From: Variovorax fucosicus
GTDB taxonomy: Bacteria > Pseudomonadota > Gammaproteobacteria > Burkholderiales > Burkholderiaceae_C
DNA length: 64,000 bases
Reading direction: 5' to 3'
Assembly: GCF_030316825.1 (NCBI RefSeq)
Contig: NZ_JASZYU010000005.1
Location: 1 to 64,000, forward strand
Position numbers and translations under genes: made by a program. Position 1 is the stretch's first letter. The number at the start of each line of letters is the position of its first letter. Of the stretch, positions 8,720-17,495 are shown one piece after another. The notes beneath the pieces were generated by a model. It was given only the letters and a program-made list of their open reading frames with translations. It ran no database searches and was not told the origin of the DNA.

Positions 8720-9460
8720 ATGAAGCTGCCAAAAGCGTTGGCGTTCGATGTCTTCGGCACAGTGGTCGATTGGCATCAGAGCATTGCTCGCGAAGCCCGC
8801 TCGTTCGTTGCGAACCATTTACCAGGCGTCAGCGCTGAACGGTTTGCATTGGAGTGGCGGATGCTCTACCAACCGGCGATGCAGCGCTGCCGCAGTGGCG
8901 ATAGGCCGTTCGTGCCACTGGATGAGCTTCACCATGAAATGTTGCTGGAGCTGCTTGAGCAATACAACTTGCCCGCGAGCCGATTTGAGCCGTCAACGCT
9001 CCATGGTCTTTCCAGCGCATGGCGTCGGCTCGATCCCTGGCCCGACGTTCCACTTGGCTTGAGCCGACTGCGAACTCACCTTCCCGTGGTCACACTGTCG
9101 AATGCCAATGTGTCACTCATGGTGGCGATGAACCGCTTCAATGGGTTGCAGTGGGATGCCATCCTCGGCGCAGAACTCGCCAAGGCTTATAAGCCCCAGC
9201 CGACGGCATACCTCGCCACCGCCGGTGCACTCGGACTCCCGCCCCAGGAGCTGTGCCTGGTGGCCTGCCACCATAGCGACCTGGCGGCGGCAAGGGCTTG
9301 TGGTTTGCAGACGGCGTATGTGGATCGTCCGCTGGAGTACGGCGGCGCGCCCGCTCCCGATGCGTCTTCCCAGCAAGCATGGGATTGGCAGGCAGAGAGC
9401 CTGATCGATTTAGCCGACCAATTCGAACGTGCCGCCGCGAAAATTCACGATGGTGGATAG
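8720..9460 (+). CDS. Haloacid dehalogenase, type II (HAD superfamily)
   Basis: This 246-residue HAD-family protein starts at 8720, where AAGGAG stands 7 bases upstream. Motif 1 is AFDVFGTVVDW (nucleophilic Asp at residue 9), typical of L-2-haloacid dehalogenases. Motif 2 is VVTLSNANVSLM, and motif 3 contains KAYKPQPTAYLATA, where the haloacid enzymes have Lys-Pro. Family members displace halide from L-2-haloacids by an Asp ester intermediate. Close relatives also include phosphatases, so halogenated substrates are not proven. It lies downstream of MarR on the same strand and upstream of a chimeric pseudogene. Confidence 0.85.
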   Translation: MKLPKALAFDVFGTVVDWHQSIAREARSFVANHLPGVSAERFALEWRMLYQPAMQRCRSGDRPFVPLDELHHEMLLELLEQYNLPASRFEPSTLHGLSSAWRRLDPWPDVPLGLSRLRTHLPVVTLSNANVSLMVAMNRFNGLQWDAILGAELAKAYKPQPTAYLATAGALGLPPQELCLVACHHSDLAAARACGLQTAYVDRPLEYGGAPAPDASSQQAWDWQAESLIDLADQFERAAAKIHDGG

Positions 9461-9571
9461 TATGCATACCGTTCTCAGTTACTCCGATGCCCCGGAGGTG
9501 CCGAGCTGAGTTCTGGCCCCGCGAGTCCTTCGGAGGCTGGGTAGCTATTCGACCGGGCTATTTCGCGCCTG

Positions 9572-10255
9572 ATGGCTGCACAGTTTCGGGCGATGGCGCA
9601 AAACTACGAATGCGCCAGTTTGGACAGCCTTCCGGTACGTGTGGCGAGGCAGCTCTTGCTTTCCGGAACCATGCAACTGCGCACCGCAGAGCAAGACGAT
9701 CCGGATCAGTCGCAGATACAGATGTCGCAGTCAGACCTGGCGGCGATGGTTGGCGCTTCGCGACAATCGGTGAATCGGGTTCTCCAGCAGCTGCGCGAGA
9801 AACACGTCATCGAAATCAGCTACCTGCCCAAGTACGCCGGCAATCTGGACATCATGGCTGCGGCGGCGAGCCGAACGGCCTACGGCACCGTGGGTACTGC
9901 ATTCGGCCCCGAGGCCGCTGCCGGCGGCCCTCTCGCGGCCGTTCGTGATGGGGACCTCATCGAGCTGAGCGTGCCGCAGCGCCTGCTGCGCCTGCATGTC
10001 AGCGCCGAAGAGCTGGTCGCACGTCTCACCAAGTGGAAGGCGCCCACAGCGCCGCTGGAGAGCGGCTACTGGCGCCTGCATGTCGACCACGTCTTGCAAG
10101 CAGATGAGGGCTGCGACCTGGACTTCCTCGTTGGTCCACGAGGCGCATTCGTCCCGAGAAACAATCACCGAACACTGCGGATGGGCGCTCGCAGGCCGGC
10201 GACCGCCCATCCGCTCAAGGCCCGGAAATCAACTCGCGCTGCGCTCTCGCGCTGA
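9572..10255 (+). pseudogene. Chimeric ORF: Crp/Fnr HTH end fused to the C-terminus of an IlvD/Edd dehydratase
   Basis: The open frame of 227 codons joins two unrelated relics. Codons 17-84 (about 9620-9823) match the C-terminal helix-turn-helix of Crp/Fnr regulators (LPVRVARQLLL, then LAAMVGASRQSVNRVLQQLR). Codons 88-190 (about 9833-10141) match the tail of dihydroxy-acid/sugar-acid dehydratases, with SRTAYGTV, FGPEAAAGGPLA and LDVP-like strands followed by YWRLHVDHVLQADEGCD. The cyclic-nucleotide sensor and the FeS-bearing catalytic domain are both missing. The fusion is in frame but very unlikely to be functional. Its end overlaps the convergent TetR gene. Confidence 0.75.
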
Positions 10256-10852
10256 TGAGCGCGTTTTCGCAGACGGGCTCCCAGGCAGGTCGACCGACGC
10301 GAGGATCGCATCGCGGCACACCGTCAGGATCTCGTCGGCCAGCGGCGAATCGTCCGGGCAGGCGCGCGACAGGACGATGGCGCCCACCACGTGGGTCAGG
10401 ATGCCGAGCGACCGGGCTCGCGCCTGTTCCGGATCTGCACCATCCAATGCAGTGCCCGCGCGGCTCAGCTCAGCCAGCAGGCTCTCGATGCCAGCCACGA
10501 ACGTCGACCGGACCGCTTCGGGCTGACGGGCGGCGTCCCCGCCCAGCGCAGCCATCGTGCAACCGCTGGCGCGGGCGTCGCGATGCTCGCGCGAGACGTA
10601 GGCGCGCACGAAATCCGGGGTGTCTACTCCCGCGGTCAGCGCCGCTGTCTGCGCGATGCCGCACGCTGCGGATTCCGCCATCAGATCGGCCTTGGAGCCG
10701 AAGTGCTTGTAGAAGCCGCCGTGGGTGAAGCCCGCAGCGGCCATCAGGTCGGCAACGCCCACGCCGTCGTAGCCACGCTCGCGGAAGAGCGCCGAAGCTG
10801 TTTCGACGATGTGCGCCCGGTTCGCCTGCGCTTGTGCCTTGGTGACCTTCAT
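10229..10852 (-). CDS. TetR/AcrR family transcriptional regulator
   Basis: The 207-residue protein starts at 10852 (MKVTKAQAQANRAHIVETAS). The TetR HTH is clear: ALFRERGYDGVGVADLMAAA, then GFTHGGFYKHFGSKADLM (residues 18-55). The C-terminal ligand domain has the pattern ASGCTMAALGGDAARQ seen in the YxaF/LmrA-type subgroup. It diverges from the alpha/beta hydrolase-OYE-SDR-hydrolase cluster, and the intergenic DNA holds TGATG/CATCA inverted repeats. It therefore probably represses that cluster and responds to an electrophilic or quinone-like compound. A similar regulator with similar half-sites occurs at 17671. Confidence 0.9.
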   Translation of the reverse strand: MKVTKAQAQANRAHIVETASALFRERGYDGVGVADLMAAAGFTHGGFYKHFGSKADLMAESAACGIAQTAALTAGVDTPDFVRAYVSREHRDARASGCTMAALGGDAARQPEAVRSTFVAGIESLLAELSRAGTALDGADPEQARARSLGILTHVVGAIVLSRACPDDSPLADEILTVCRDAILASVDLPGSPSAKTRSSARERSAS

Positions 10853-10901
10853 ATCGGAGTTGAGTTGATTTTTCGCTGTGCCAGGAGATCTCACTATACA
10901 T

Positions 10902-10959
10902 TGATGTCGTTCATCATCAAACCCCTTGACAAGTTAGATTATGACCGTCATCATTGATG
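10902..10959. promoter_or_regulatory. TGATG/CATCA inverted repeats in the TetR-hydrolase promoter region
   Basis: TGATG-TCGTT-CATCA at 10902-10916 and CATCA-T-TGATG at 10949-10959 flank a TTGACA element at 10926-10931 between the divergent TetR and hydrolase genes. The dyads use the same half-site as ATGATG-AA-CATCAT in front of the 18345 SDR gene, which also sits next to a TetR gene. Confidence 0.5.
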
Positions 10960-10984
10960 GGTCTCACTTGAAAGGACCCTGATC

Positions 10985-11830
10985 ATGAGCAACACGCACC
11001 TGACCGCACCCACCCAGTTCGTCGAGGTCGATGGCGACAAGTTCGCCTACCGCCGCTGGGGCAACGCCTCGAGTTCGCAGCCGCCGCTGTTCTTCGTGCA
11101 GCACTTCCGCGGTGGCATGGATCACTGGGACCCGCTGCTGACCGATGGTCTCGCCACTGGCCGCGAGGTCATCCTCTTCAACGGCCGTGGCATTGCCTCG
11201 TCGAGCGGCACTCCGCGCAACCGCATCGAGGACATGGCCGACGACATTGCGCTGGTAATCCAGGCGCTGGGTCTGTCGCAGGTGGACCTGCTGGGCTTCT
11301 CGCTCGGGGGCTTCCAGGTGCAGGAGGTGACGCTGCGCCATCCGCAGCTCGTGCGCAAGTTGCTGCTGCTGGGCACCGGGCTGCGCGGCGGCGATCCGAA
11401 CATGGAGCCCAAGGTGCTCGAAGTCGCGCCCCGACCGGTGCCCACGGTGGAGGACTTCCTCTACCTGTTCTTCGGGCGCTCCGAAGCCGCCAAGCAGGCT
11501 GGGCAGGCCTTCTGGAAGCGCCGCCACCAGCGTGTCGACCAGGACCCGCCCAGCTCCGCAGCGGTGGCCCAGGCGCAGGCCGAAGCACATGGCGCCTACC
11601 TGCCGCCGCTGGCTGGCGAGAACCCCTACGCCTACCTGAATGCCATCCAGCAGCCCACGCTGGTGCTCAACGGGGTCAAGGACGTGATGATCCCCACGAT
11701 CAACTCCTGGCACCTGGCGCAGAACATCCCCAACGCCCAGCTCCTGGTCTACCCGGACGCCGGCCACGGCGCGCAGTTCCAGGACCCCGAGCGCTTCCTC
11801 AAGCACGCCATCCAGTTCCTGGCGGAGTGA
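10985..11830 (+). CDS. Alpha/beta hydrolase
   Basis: The 281-residue protein has the alpha/beta-hydrolase plan: DGDKFAYRRWG strand, VQHFRGGMDHWDP oxyanion region, nucleophile elbow GFSLGGFQ (Ser at about 108), acid in VLNGVKDVMIP and the His in YPDAGHGAQFQDP (about 260). It has no signal peptide and is probably cytosolic. It is preceded by AAAGGA and heads a plus-strand cluster with an OYE, an SDR and a second, exported hydrolase, under the divergent TetR. The two hydrolases share the IEDMADD/IEQMADD and QLVRKL blocks and are paralogues. Substrate unknown (ester, epoxide or C-C bond). Confidence 0.88.
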   Translation: MSNTHLTAPTQFVEVDGDKFAYRRWGNASSSQPPLFFVQHFRGGMDHWDPLLTDGLATGREVILFNGRGIASSSGTPRNRIEDMADDIALVIQALGLSQVDLLGFSLGGFQVQEVTLRHPQLVRKLLLLGTGLRGGDPNMEPKVLEVAPRPVPTVEDFLYLFFGRSEAAKQAGQAFWKRRHQRVDQDPPSSAAVAQAQAEAHGAYLPPLAGENPYAYLNAIQQPTLVLNGVKDVMIPTINSWHLAQNIPNAQLLVYPDAGHGAQFQDPERFLKHAIQFLAE

Positions 11831-11928
11831 CGGTGCGCACGAGTACGTGCGCCACCAGCCATTGACTTCACTCTGCGGCCGCATCGCATCGGCCGCACGT
11901 CCATCCATTCAAGAGAACGTATACCGAC

Positions 11929-13017
11929 ATGAGCAAGAAAGCGCTCTTCGAGCCATACAAGCTGGGACCTCTGACCCTCGCCAATCGCATCGTCATGGCG
12001 CCGCTGACCCGCAACCGCGCCGGCGCCGGCTTGGTACCCAGCGAACTGGCCGCGACCTACTACGCCCAGCGCGCTTCGGCCGGCCTGATCATCACAGAGG
12101 CCACCCAGGTGTCGGCCCAGGCCCAGGGCTACCAGGACACCCCCGGCCTGTACACGCCCGAGCAGATCGCCGGCTGGCGCCAGGTCACGGACGCCGTGCA
12201 CGCCCAGGGCGGGCGCATCTTCGTGCAGCTCTGGCACGTGGGCCGCGTGTCGCACGTCGATGTGCAGCCGGGCGGTGCCGCGCCGGTCGCGCCCTCGGCC
12301 ATCCGCGCGGCGACCAAGACCTTCGTCAACAACGGCTTTGCCGACGTGTCCGAGCCCCGCGCCCTCGAATTGAACGAGCTGCCTGGCATCGTGAACGACT
12401 TCCGCCAGGCCGCTGCCAACGCCATCGCCGCCGGCTTCGACGGCGTGGAGGTCCACGGCGCCAATGGCTACCTGCTGGAGCAGTTCATCAAGGACGGGGC
12501 CAACCATCGCACCGACGCCTACGGCGGCTCGGTCGAGAACCGCGCCCGCCTGCTGCTGGAGGTCGTCGCCGCGGTGGCGAAGGAGATCGGTGCCGATCGC
12601 ACCGGCGTGCGCATCTCCCCCGTATCGCCGGCCAACGGCATCTCCAGCAGCGACCCGCAGCCGCAGTACGGCTACATCGTCGAACAGCTCAGCACGCTGG
12701 GCATCGTCTACCTGCACGTGGTCGAAGGTGCGACGGGCGGCCCGCGCGACGTGGCGCCATTCAACTTCGCCGCGCTGCGCAGCAGCTTCAAGCAGACCTA
12801 CCTCGCCAACAACGGCTACGACCTGGAATTCGCTGCCGCCCAGCTCGAATCGGGCAAGGCGGACCTGTTTGCCTTCGGTCGGCCGTTCATCAGCAACCCC
12901 GATCTTGTCGAACGATTGAAGAGCGGCGCGCCGCTGGCACAGCTCAACCCGTCCACGCTCTACGGCGGAGGCGCCGCGGGCTACACCGACTACCCCACGC
13001 TGGCCGAGGCCAGGTAA
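11929..13017 (+). CDS. Old Yellow Enzyme family alkene reductase (FMN)
   Basis: The 362-residue TIM-barrel flavoenzyme shows the family signature throughout: FEPYKLGPLTLANRIVMAPL at the N-terminus, LWHVGRVSH, the substrate His/Asn pair in GVEVHGANGYLLEQF (about residues 178-192), RTDAYGGSVENR, and the closing FAFGRPFISNPDL. It is full length. Such enzymes reduce activated C=C bonds of enals, enones, maleimides or nitro compounds with NADPH. Its location between a hydrolase and an SDR below a TetR repressor fits a xenobiotic or reactive-electrophile response module. Confidence 0.93.
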   Translation: MSKKALFEPYKLGPLTLANRIVMAPLTRNRAGAGLVPSELAATYYAQRASAGLIITEATQVSAQAQGYQDTPGLYTPEQIAGWRQVTDAVHAQGGRIFVQLWHVGRVSHVDVQPGGAAPVAPSAIRAATKTFVNNGFADVSEPRALELNELPGIVNDFRQAAANAIAAGFDGVEVHGANGYLLEQFIKDGANHRTDAYGGSVENRARLLLEVVAAVAKEIGADRTGVRISPVSPANGISSSDPQPQYGYIVEQLSTLGIVYLHVVEGATGGPRDVAPFNFAALRSSFKQTYLANNGYDLEFAAAQLESGKADLFAFGRPFISNPDLVERLKSGAPLAQLNPSTLYGGGAAGYTDYPTLAEAR

Positions 13018-13079
13018 GCAAACAGGCGCCGGGCCCAACGCTGCGGCCCGGTGCCCTCTGATCTGCGGAGAACGTCCAT

Positions 13080-13868
13080 ATGACCACCCAATCCACCGCC
13101 CTCATTACCGGCGCTTCGACCGGCATCGGCGCCACCTACGCCGAGCGCTTCGCGCAGCGAGGCCACGACCTCGTGCTGGTCGCGCGCGACAAGGCACGCC
13201 TGGACGCGCTTGCGCAGCGCCTGCGCGACGAACACCAGGTTGCCGTGGACGTGCTGCAGGCCGACCTGACGAATCAGGCCGACCTGGCTACCGTCGAAGC
13301 CCGCCTGCGTGACGACGCCCGTATCGACATCCTGATCAACAACGCCGGCATGGCCCAGTCGGGCGGCTTCGAGCAGCAGACGGCAGAGAGCATCGACCGT
13401 CTGATCGCGCTCAACATCACGTCGCTCACGCGGCTCGCGGCAGCAGCCGCGCCGCGCTTTGCGCAGGCAGGCGCTGGCTCGATCGTCAACCTCGGCTCCG
13501 TGGTCGGCTTCGCGCCCGAATTCGGCATGTCGATCTACGGTGCCACCAAGGCGTTCGTGCTGTTCCTGTCGCAGGGGCTGAGCTTGGAACTGGCCCCCAA
13601 GGGGGTCTACGTGCAAGCCGTGTTGCCAGCGGCCACCCGCACCGAAATCTGGGAGCGCGCCGGGATCGACGTCAACACGCTGACCGAGGTAATGGACGTC
13701 GGCGAACTGGTCGATGCGGCACTGGTCGGTTTCGACCGCCGCGAACTGGTCACGATCCCGCCGCTGCACGTGGCCGAGCGCTGGACTGCGTTGGACTGCG
13801 CGCGTCAGGGACTGTTGGCGGACATCCGGCAGGCGCACGCTGCCGACCGCTATCGACAGCAAGCCTGA
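13080..13868 (+). CDS. SDR family oxidoreductase
   Basis: This 262-residue classical short-chain dehydrogenase has the cofactor motif TGASTGIG at residues 11-18, the NNAG motif at about 88-91, catalytic Ser in NLGSVVGF and the YGATK active-site motif at about 156-160. It acts on an alcohol/ketone pair with NAD(P). It follows the OYE gene by 62 bases on the same strand, with a good GGAG ribosome site, and belongs to the TetR-controlled electrophile cluster. The gene is intact; substrate unknown. Confidence 0.9.
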   Translation: MTTQSTALITGASTGIGATYAERFAQRGHDLVLVARDKARLDALAQRLRDEHQVAVDVLQADLTNQADLATVEARLRDDARIDILINNAGMAQSGGFEQQTAESIDRLIALNITSLTRLAAAAAPRFAQAGAGSIVNLGSVVGFAPEFGMSIYGATKAFVLFLSQGLSLELAPKGVYVQAVLPAATRTEIWERAGIDVNTLTEVMDVGELVDAALVGFDRRELVTIPPLHVAERWTALDCARQGLLADIRQAHAADRYRQQA

Positions 13869-13918
13869 TTGCCCCCTCAGTTCTTCATCACTCCATCACT
13901 CTTTCCATCGGAGACACC

Positions 13919-14881
13919 ATGCTTTACCTGTCCCGAGTCGGCCTGTGCCTGCTCGCTCTCTCTGCCACGCTGCTGTCGGCCTGCGCCACGGCCGACAAGC
14001 CGCCTGTGGCCGCAGCCACATCTGCCAAGGTCGCCACGACGCAGGGCCTCACATGGAACAGCGTGCCAACGCAGGCCCTCTCTGCGGGCGGCGTTGACTT
14101 CGCGTACCGCGAGCTGGGCCAGAAGAACGCCGGCACGCCGGTGATCTTGCTCACCCATCTGGCCGCCGTTCTGGACAACTGGGACCCCCGTGTGGTGGAT
14201 GGCATCGCCGCGAAGCACTACGTGGTCGCGTTCGACAACCGCGGCATCGGCGCCTCCACCGGCTCGCCGGCTAACACCATCGAACAAATGGCGGACGACG
14301 CCATCACCTTCATCAAGGCCAAAGGCTTCAAGCAGGTGGACCTCTTCGGCTTCTCGATGGGCGGAATGATCGCCCAGGAGATCGTGCTGAAAGAGCCGCA
14401 GCTCGTGCGCAAGCTGATCCTGACGGGCACCGGCCCCGCGGGCGGTCCAGGCATCAGCACCGTGGCAGGCGTGGCGAACTACGACCTGCTGCGCGCGACC
14501 TTCACCGGCCAAGACCCGAAGCAGTACCTCTTCTTCACCCGCACGCCGGATGGGATCGAGGCCGGCAAGACTTTTCTGAAGCGCCTGCAGGAGCGCACCG
14601 TGAACCGCGACAAGGACATCGCCGCGGGGGCGTATCTGGCGCAGTTGCAGGCGCTCAGCGCATGGGGACAGAAGCGGCCCGCTGACCTTTCGGTGATCAA
14701 GCAGCCGGCCCTTGTGGCCAATGGCGACGACGACCGGATGGTGCCGACCAGCAATACCTACGACCTAGCCAAGCGCCTGCCCAACAGCGAGCTGATCGTC
14801 TACCCCGATGCAGGTCACGGAGGCATCTTCCAGTACCACGAGGACTTCGTGCCCAAGGCACTGGCCTTCCTGGCCAAGTGA
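13919..14881 (+). CDS. Lipoprotein alpha/beta hydrolase
   Basis: The 320-residue protein begins with a lipoprotein signal peptide ending in a lipobox LLSAC (Cys at residue 22), so it is expected to be a membrane-anchored periplasmic hydrolase. The fold motifs match: nucleophile elbow GFSMGGMIAQE, acid in NGDDDRMVP and His in YPDAGHGGIFQ. It is the paralogue of the cytosolic hydrolase at 10985 and closes the cluster. One paralogue in each compartment is unusual and suggests the same compound is handled on both sides of the membrane. Confidence 0.88.
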   Translation: MLYLSRVGLCLLALSATLLSACATADKPPVAAATSAKVATTQGLTWNSVPTQALSAGGVDFAYRELGQKNAGTPVILLTHLAAVLDNWDPRVVDGIAAKHYVVAFDNRGIGASTGSPANTIEQMADDAITFIKAKGFKQVDLFGFSMGGMIAQEIVLKEPQLVRKLILTGTGPAGGPGISTVAGVANYDLLRATFTGQDPKQYLFFTRTPDGIEAGKTFLKRLQERTVNRDKDIAAGAYLAQLQALSAWGQKRPADLSVIKQPALVANGDDDRMVPTSNTYDLAKRLPNSELIVYPDAGHGGIFQYHEDFVPKALAFLAK

Positions 14882-14942
14882 TGCGTGACCTAGCTGCTAA
14901 CGCGAGGCCTGCATCTCAACCCTCCCATTCAAGGACAACCCG

Positions 14943-14993
14943 ATGTCTCATACACATCTGACCGCATCCTCGCATGGCTCTGGAAGTTACTGA
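14943..14993 (+). pseudogene. Truncated start of a third alpha/beta hydrolase gene
   Basis: An ATG after an AAGGACAACC ribosome-like site encodes only MSHTHLTASSHGSGSY before a stop. The first eight residues are almost the same as the start MSNTHLTAP of the hydrolase at 10985. The homology ends after 10-12 codons, where GMC oxidoreductase-like sequence begins, so this is a deletion scar. Confidence 0.6.
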
Positions 14994-15217
14994 GCAATCC
15001 TGTCCGGGCGCTGCGCGCACATTTCCCGCCGGGCTTTGCCAGTCAGACGATGCTTTTCGTGGTGATGCCCACCGTAGATGTGCACGTAAATCTGCGGCTC
15101 AAGCGCCGCTGGTACTGGCCTTTCGGCAAGCTGCTAAGCACTGAGGGCAATCACATCCCGGCATTCATTCCGAATGCCAATTCATTCATCGAGAACGGGG
15201 CCAAGGCGCTGGGCGGT
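14973..15217 (+). pseudogene. C-terminal fragment of a GMC family oxidoreductase
   Basis: One frame gives about 80 residues with the pattern of the C-terminal part of GMC-type FAD oxidoreductases: NPVRALRAHFPPGFASQT, LFVVMPT.D, LKRRWYWPFGKLLS and HIPAFIPNANSFIENGAKALGG. The FAD-binding N-terminus is absent. On the left it is joined to the stub of a hydrolase gene and on the right it stops abruptly at the IS3 remnant (15218), so both ends are recombination junctions. Confidence 0.6.
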
Positions 15218-15408
15218 ATAGCGGCATTCGTTACGTCATGCCTGCACAGCCATGCCTTGATGCGGTGATCGCACGCGTTCTACACCCAGGACGCCCAGGC
15301 GCGCGAGCGCCATCCGGCGCACTGGGCGCGCAGCACGCGCAACTGGACGCCAGCGGGCGCGGTGACACTGAATCCGGAGCGTGGTCGCGGCCGACGTGGA
15401 CCGCTTAC
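15218..15408 (+). pseudogene. Second remnant of the IS3-family transposase
   Basis: This segment is nearly identical to 1844-2039, with a few small insertions and deletions, and lies in the same orientation. It encodes a broken version of the C-terminal IRYV.P...H..LDAVI block of an IS3 OrfB. The copy has lost all of the transposase except the tail. Confidence 0.75.
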
Positions 15409-16389
15409 GTAAACAGCGCTTGGCTGCATGACTCAGGCGACAACTATCTTGACACGGGCAGGAGCCGCGAAGCCTGAGCTTCAAGCACAGGGGGCAACTG
15501 TGGGAGCAGTGGACTGCGCGGGGCCTGGCGGCAACCACCGCGGCCGACCCGCAGCTGCTCACGCTGATTGCCCAATGCAAGGTGGGTCACCCGAGAAGTG
15601 GCGCAGGCTTTCGCCCAAAATGGCAACCAAGTCGCCCTTTCCGTCGAATTGCTCGGGATTAGCGGCACCAAATGATGGTCACGCCGTCTCCGGCGCTTTG
15701 GAAACCAAGGCGTGAGTAAGCCGATGGGCACTCGAAAACCCTAAACCCGCTCTCGCCCGGGTAGAAACGATAGTTCAGCCCGATGCAAATCCGCCACACC
15801 TTCTGAAAGGTGACGGCGACAGCCGTTTGAACTCGAGGCGCACATGACCCGAGGCAAACAGTTCGCGTGCCGAGCTACCCAAGCCGTGGAGGCGACTGGG
15901 TCCGAGGCGGCTCGGAAATCCTGAACTGTCCTCCTGTAGGACACGCGAATCTTCGGCTCCCATCGAGGCACCCAGTCCATACTGCGCGCCACTCTGAAGC
16001 CCGAAAAGTTCCACCTTACCGCCATTTGTACGACATTGTGATATAAAGTCGACAAACTTATAGAATATCCTATATTCCTTGAAAAGAGTGAGGCGATGCA
16101 GGGTCTTGGTGGTGAGCCTTTTGTGCGTTCACCCGCTCCCGGGATCTGACTTTGGCAGCCGGGCGCCTATGTCGGCTGGCCGCACATGATCATCCTGAAG
16201 CTGGCTTGGAGTGCGGATGCCATAAGGAACGACGTCGATGACGGCCACAGCCCCTTCCTGAGCACCATCTGAGGCCCTCTCGCGAGGGGCGCCTCGCGAG
16301 ACGACCAGTCGTCCAGAATAACGTCAGCTTTCTCCTGTGGGTCAGCATCGGCACGGCAGCACAATTTCTAATTCGGCGCAGACAAAGAT
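15409..16389. other. Degraded intergenic region with a possible porin relic
   Basis: No intact gene is present. On the minus strand around 15775-16014 a frame gives MELFGLQSGAQYGLGASMGA, then VLQEDSSGFPSRLG and VRLEFKR. This resembles the first strands of betaproteobacterial trimeric porins, but with stops and frame changes. A perfect dyad GAATAT-CCT-ATATTC lies at 16063-16077. The 16.08-16.39 kb stretch shows nothing recognisable. Confidence 0.4.
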
Positions 16390-17061
16390 ATGGGTATCTC
16401 ACCAAGCAACAGCAGCATCACTCATTCGATTTATCAGGTCTTGCGCGCCGATTTGCTTAAAGGTCGGTACGCACCCGACGTTAAGTTGAAGATCGCCGAT
16501 CTTGGTGATGCGCTCTCCGTGAGCTCTGGGGTCATCCGAGAGGCCTTGTCGCGGCTATCCGCGGAGGGGCTAGTTGTCGCGGAGCCGCAGCGGGGCTTCC
16601 GCGTCGCGCCCGTATCTGCTAGCGAGTTCATTGATCTCGCAGGTGCGCGAGTCGAACTGGAAGGGATTTGTCTGCGAAAGGCGATCGAATTGGGCAATGT
16701 AGAGTGGGAGAGCAGAATCATGTCTGCGCTTCACCGCCTTAAGCGTTTGTCGATTCTCGGGCCAGCCGAGGCAGAAGATGTACTGGCGGTCACTGACGCG
16801 CATTCTGAATTTCATCGCGCGCTTATCGATGCTTGCGGCAGCGACTGGCTACTTCGGGCCCGCGACCTTCTTTTCACACACAGTGAGAGATATCGATGGC
16901 TATCGTTGCTGCATGCGAACCGTGAGCGTGATCTCAACAGTGAGCATGAAGAGTTAGCGAAAGCGGTTGTTGAACGGAGGCCGCAGCTCGCGTGCGAGCT
17001 ACTAGGCACTCACCTCAATCGAACAGTAGACTATCTGCTCGGTACAGACTTTCTCAGATAG
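16390..17061 (+). CDS. GntR family transcriptional regulator, FadR/FCD subfamily
   Basis: The 223-residue protein has an N-terminal GntR winged helix (YAPDVKLKIADLGDALSVSS, then GVIREALSRLSAEGLV) and an all-helical FCD ligand domain. The FCD metal ligands are visible: Asp in VTDAHSEFHRAL with the first His two residues on, His in SEHEEL and His in GTHLNRTVDYL. FCD regulators bind organic acids, sugars acids or amino acids as effectors. No obvious target adjoins it, since both flanks are pseudogenes, so it has probably lost its operon. Start codon usage near 16390 shows no strong ribosome site. Confidence 0.88.
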   Translation: MGISPSNSSITHSIYQVLRADLLKGRYAPDVKLKIADLGDALSVSSGVIREALSRLSAEGLVVAEPQRGFRVAPVSASEFIDLAGARVELEGICLRKAIELGNVEWESRIMSALHRLKRLSILGPAEAEDVLAVTDAHSEFHRALIDACGSDWLLRARDLLFTHSERYRWLSLLHANRERDLNSEHEELAKAVVERRPQLACELLGTHLNRTVDYLLGTDFLR

Positions 17062-17194
17062 CGTACCAAGCACCCCGAAAGTTTGGGTTGCGCGTTTCCG
17101 TTGGCCACCCCGATTCGCAGCGGTGCGTGGAAGCGGGCATGTTCGAAGAGCGCTTGCGGGCAGATGGAGCGATGGAGTTCAGAAAAGCAAAGCT

Positions 17195-17495
17195 GTCTGT
17201 GTCCCGCACAACGAGACTTCCACCGAATGCCCAGCCGCGCGGCGACGGTCCAGGGCGTGGTCGCCTGTCGCCGTCACGATTCGCAGGCCCGCCGCATGCA
17301 GCACAGCCAACGCTTCGGGCGTGCCGGACTTGACCGGATCAGACAGCCAGCCGGCGCTCGTCAGCGTGCCCGTCTTGCTCACGATGAGCGTGTCGACGCG
17401 GCGCAGGTTGTCGATGGCGGCGGCGTCGCGGAACGACGCGCCCTGCGTCGCGCCACGTCCCGTCGCCACCATGATCGACATCGCCAGTCGACACC
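17195..17495 (-). pseudogene. Fragment of a heavy-metal (Cu-type) P-type ATPase
   Basis: On the minus strand about 100 codons match the phosphorylation-site region of CopA-type ATPases: MSIMVATGRGATQG, FRDAAAIDNLRRVDTLIV, then SKTGTLT, where the phosphorylated Asp of DKTGT has become Ser. An internal deletion then jumps to DPVKSGTPEALAVLHAAGLR and TATGD of the P domain. N domain, transmembrane helices and C-terminus are gone. It is not part of any metal operon here and looks like imported debris. Confidence 0.75.

Noticed and set aside
15775..16014. An intact small porin-like gene on the minus strand
   Set aside because: Only scattered strand-like motifs are visible, with stops before and after; kept solely as a possible relic in the region entry.
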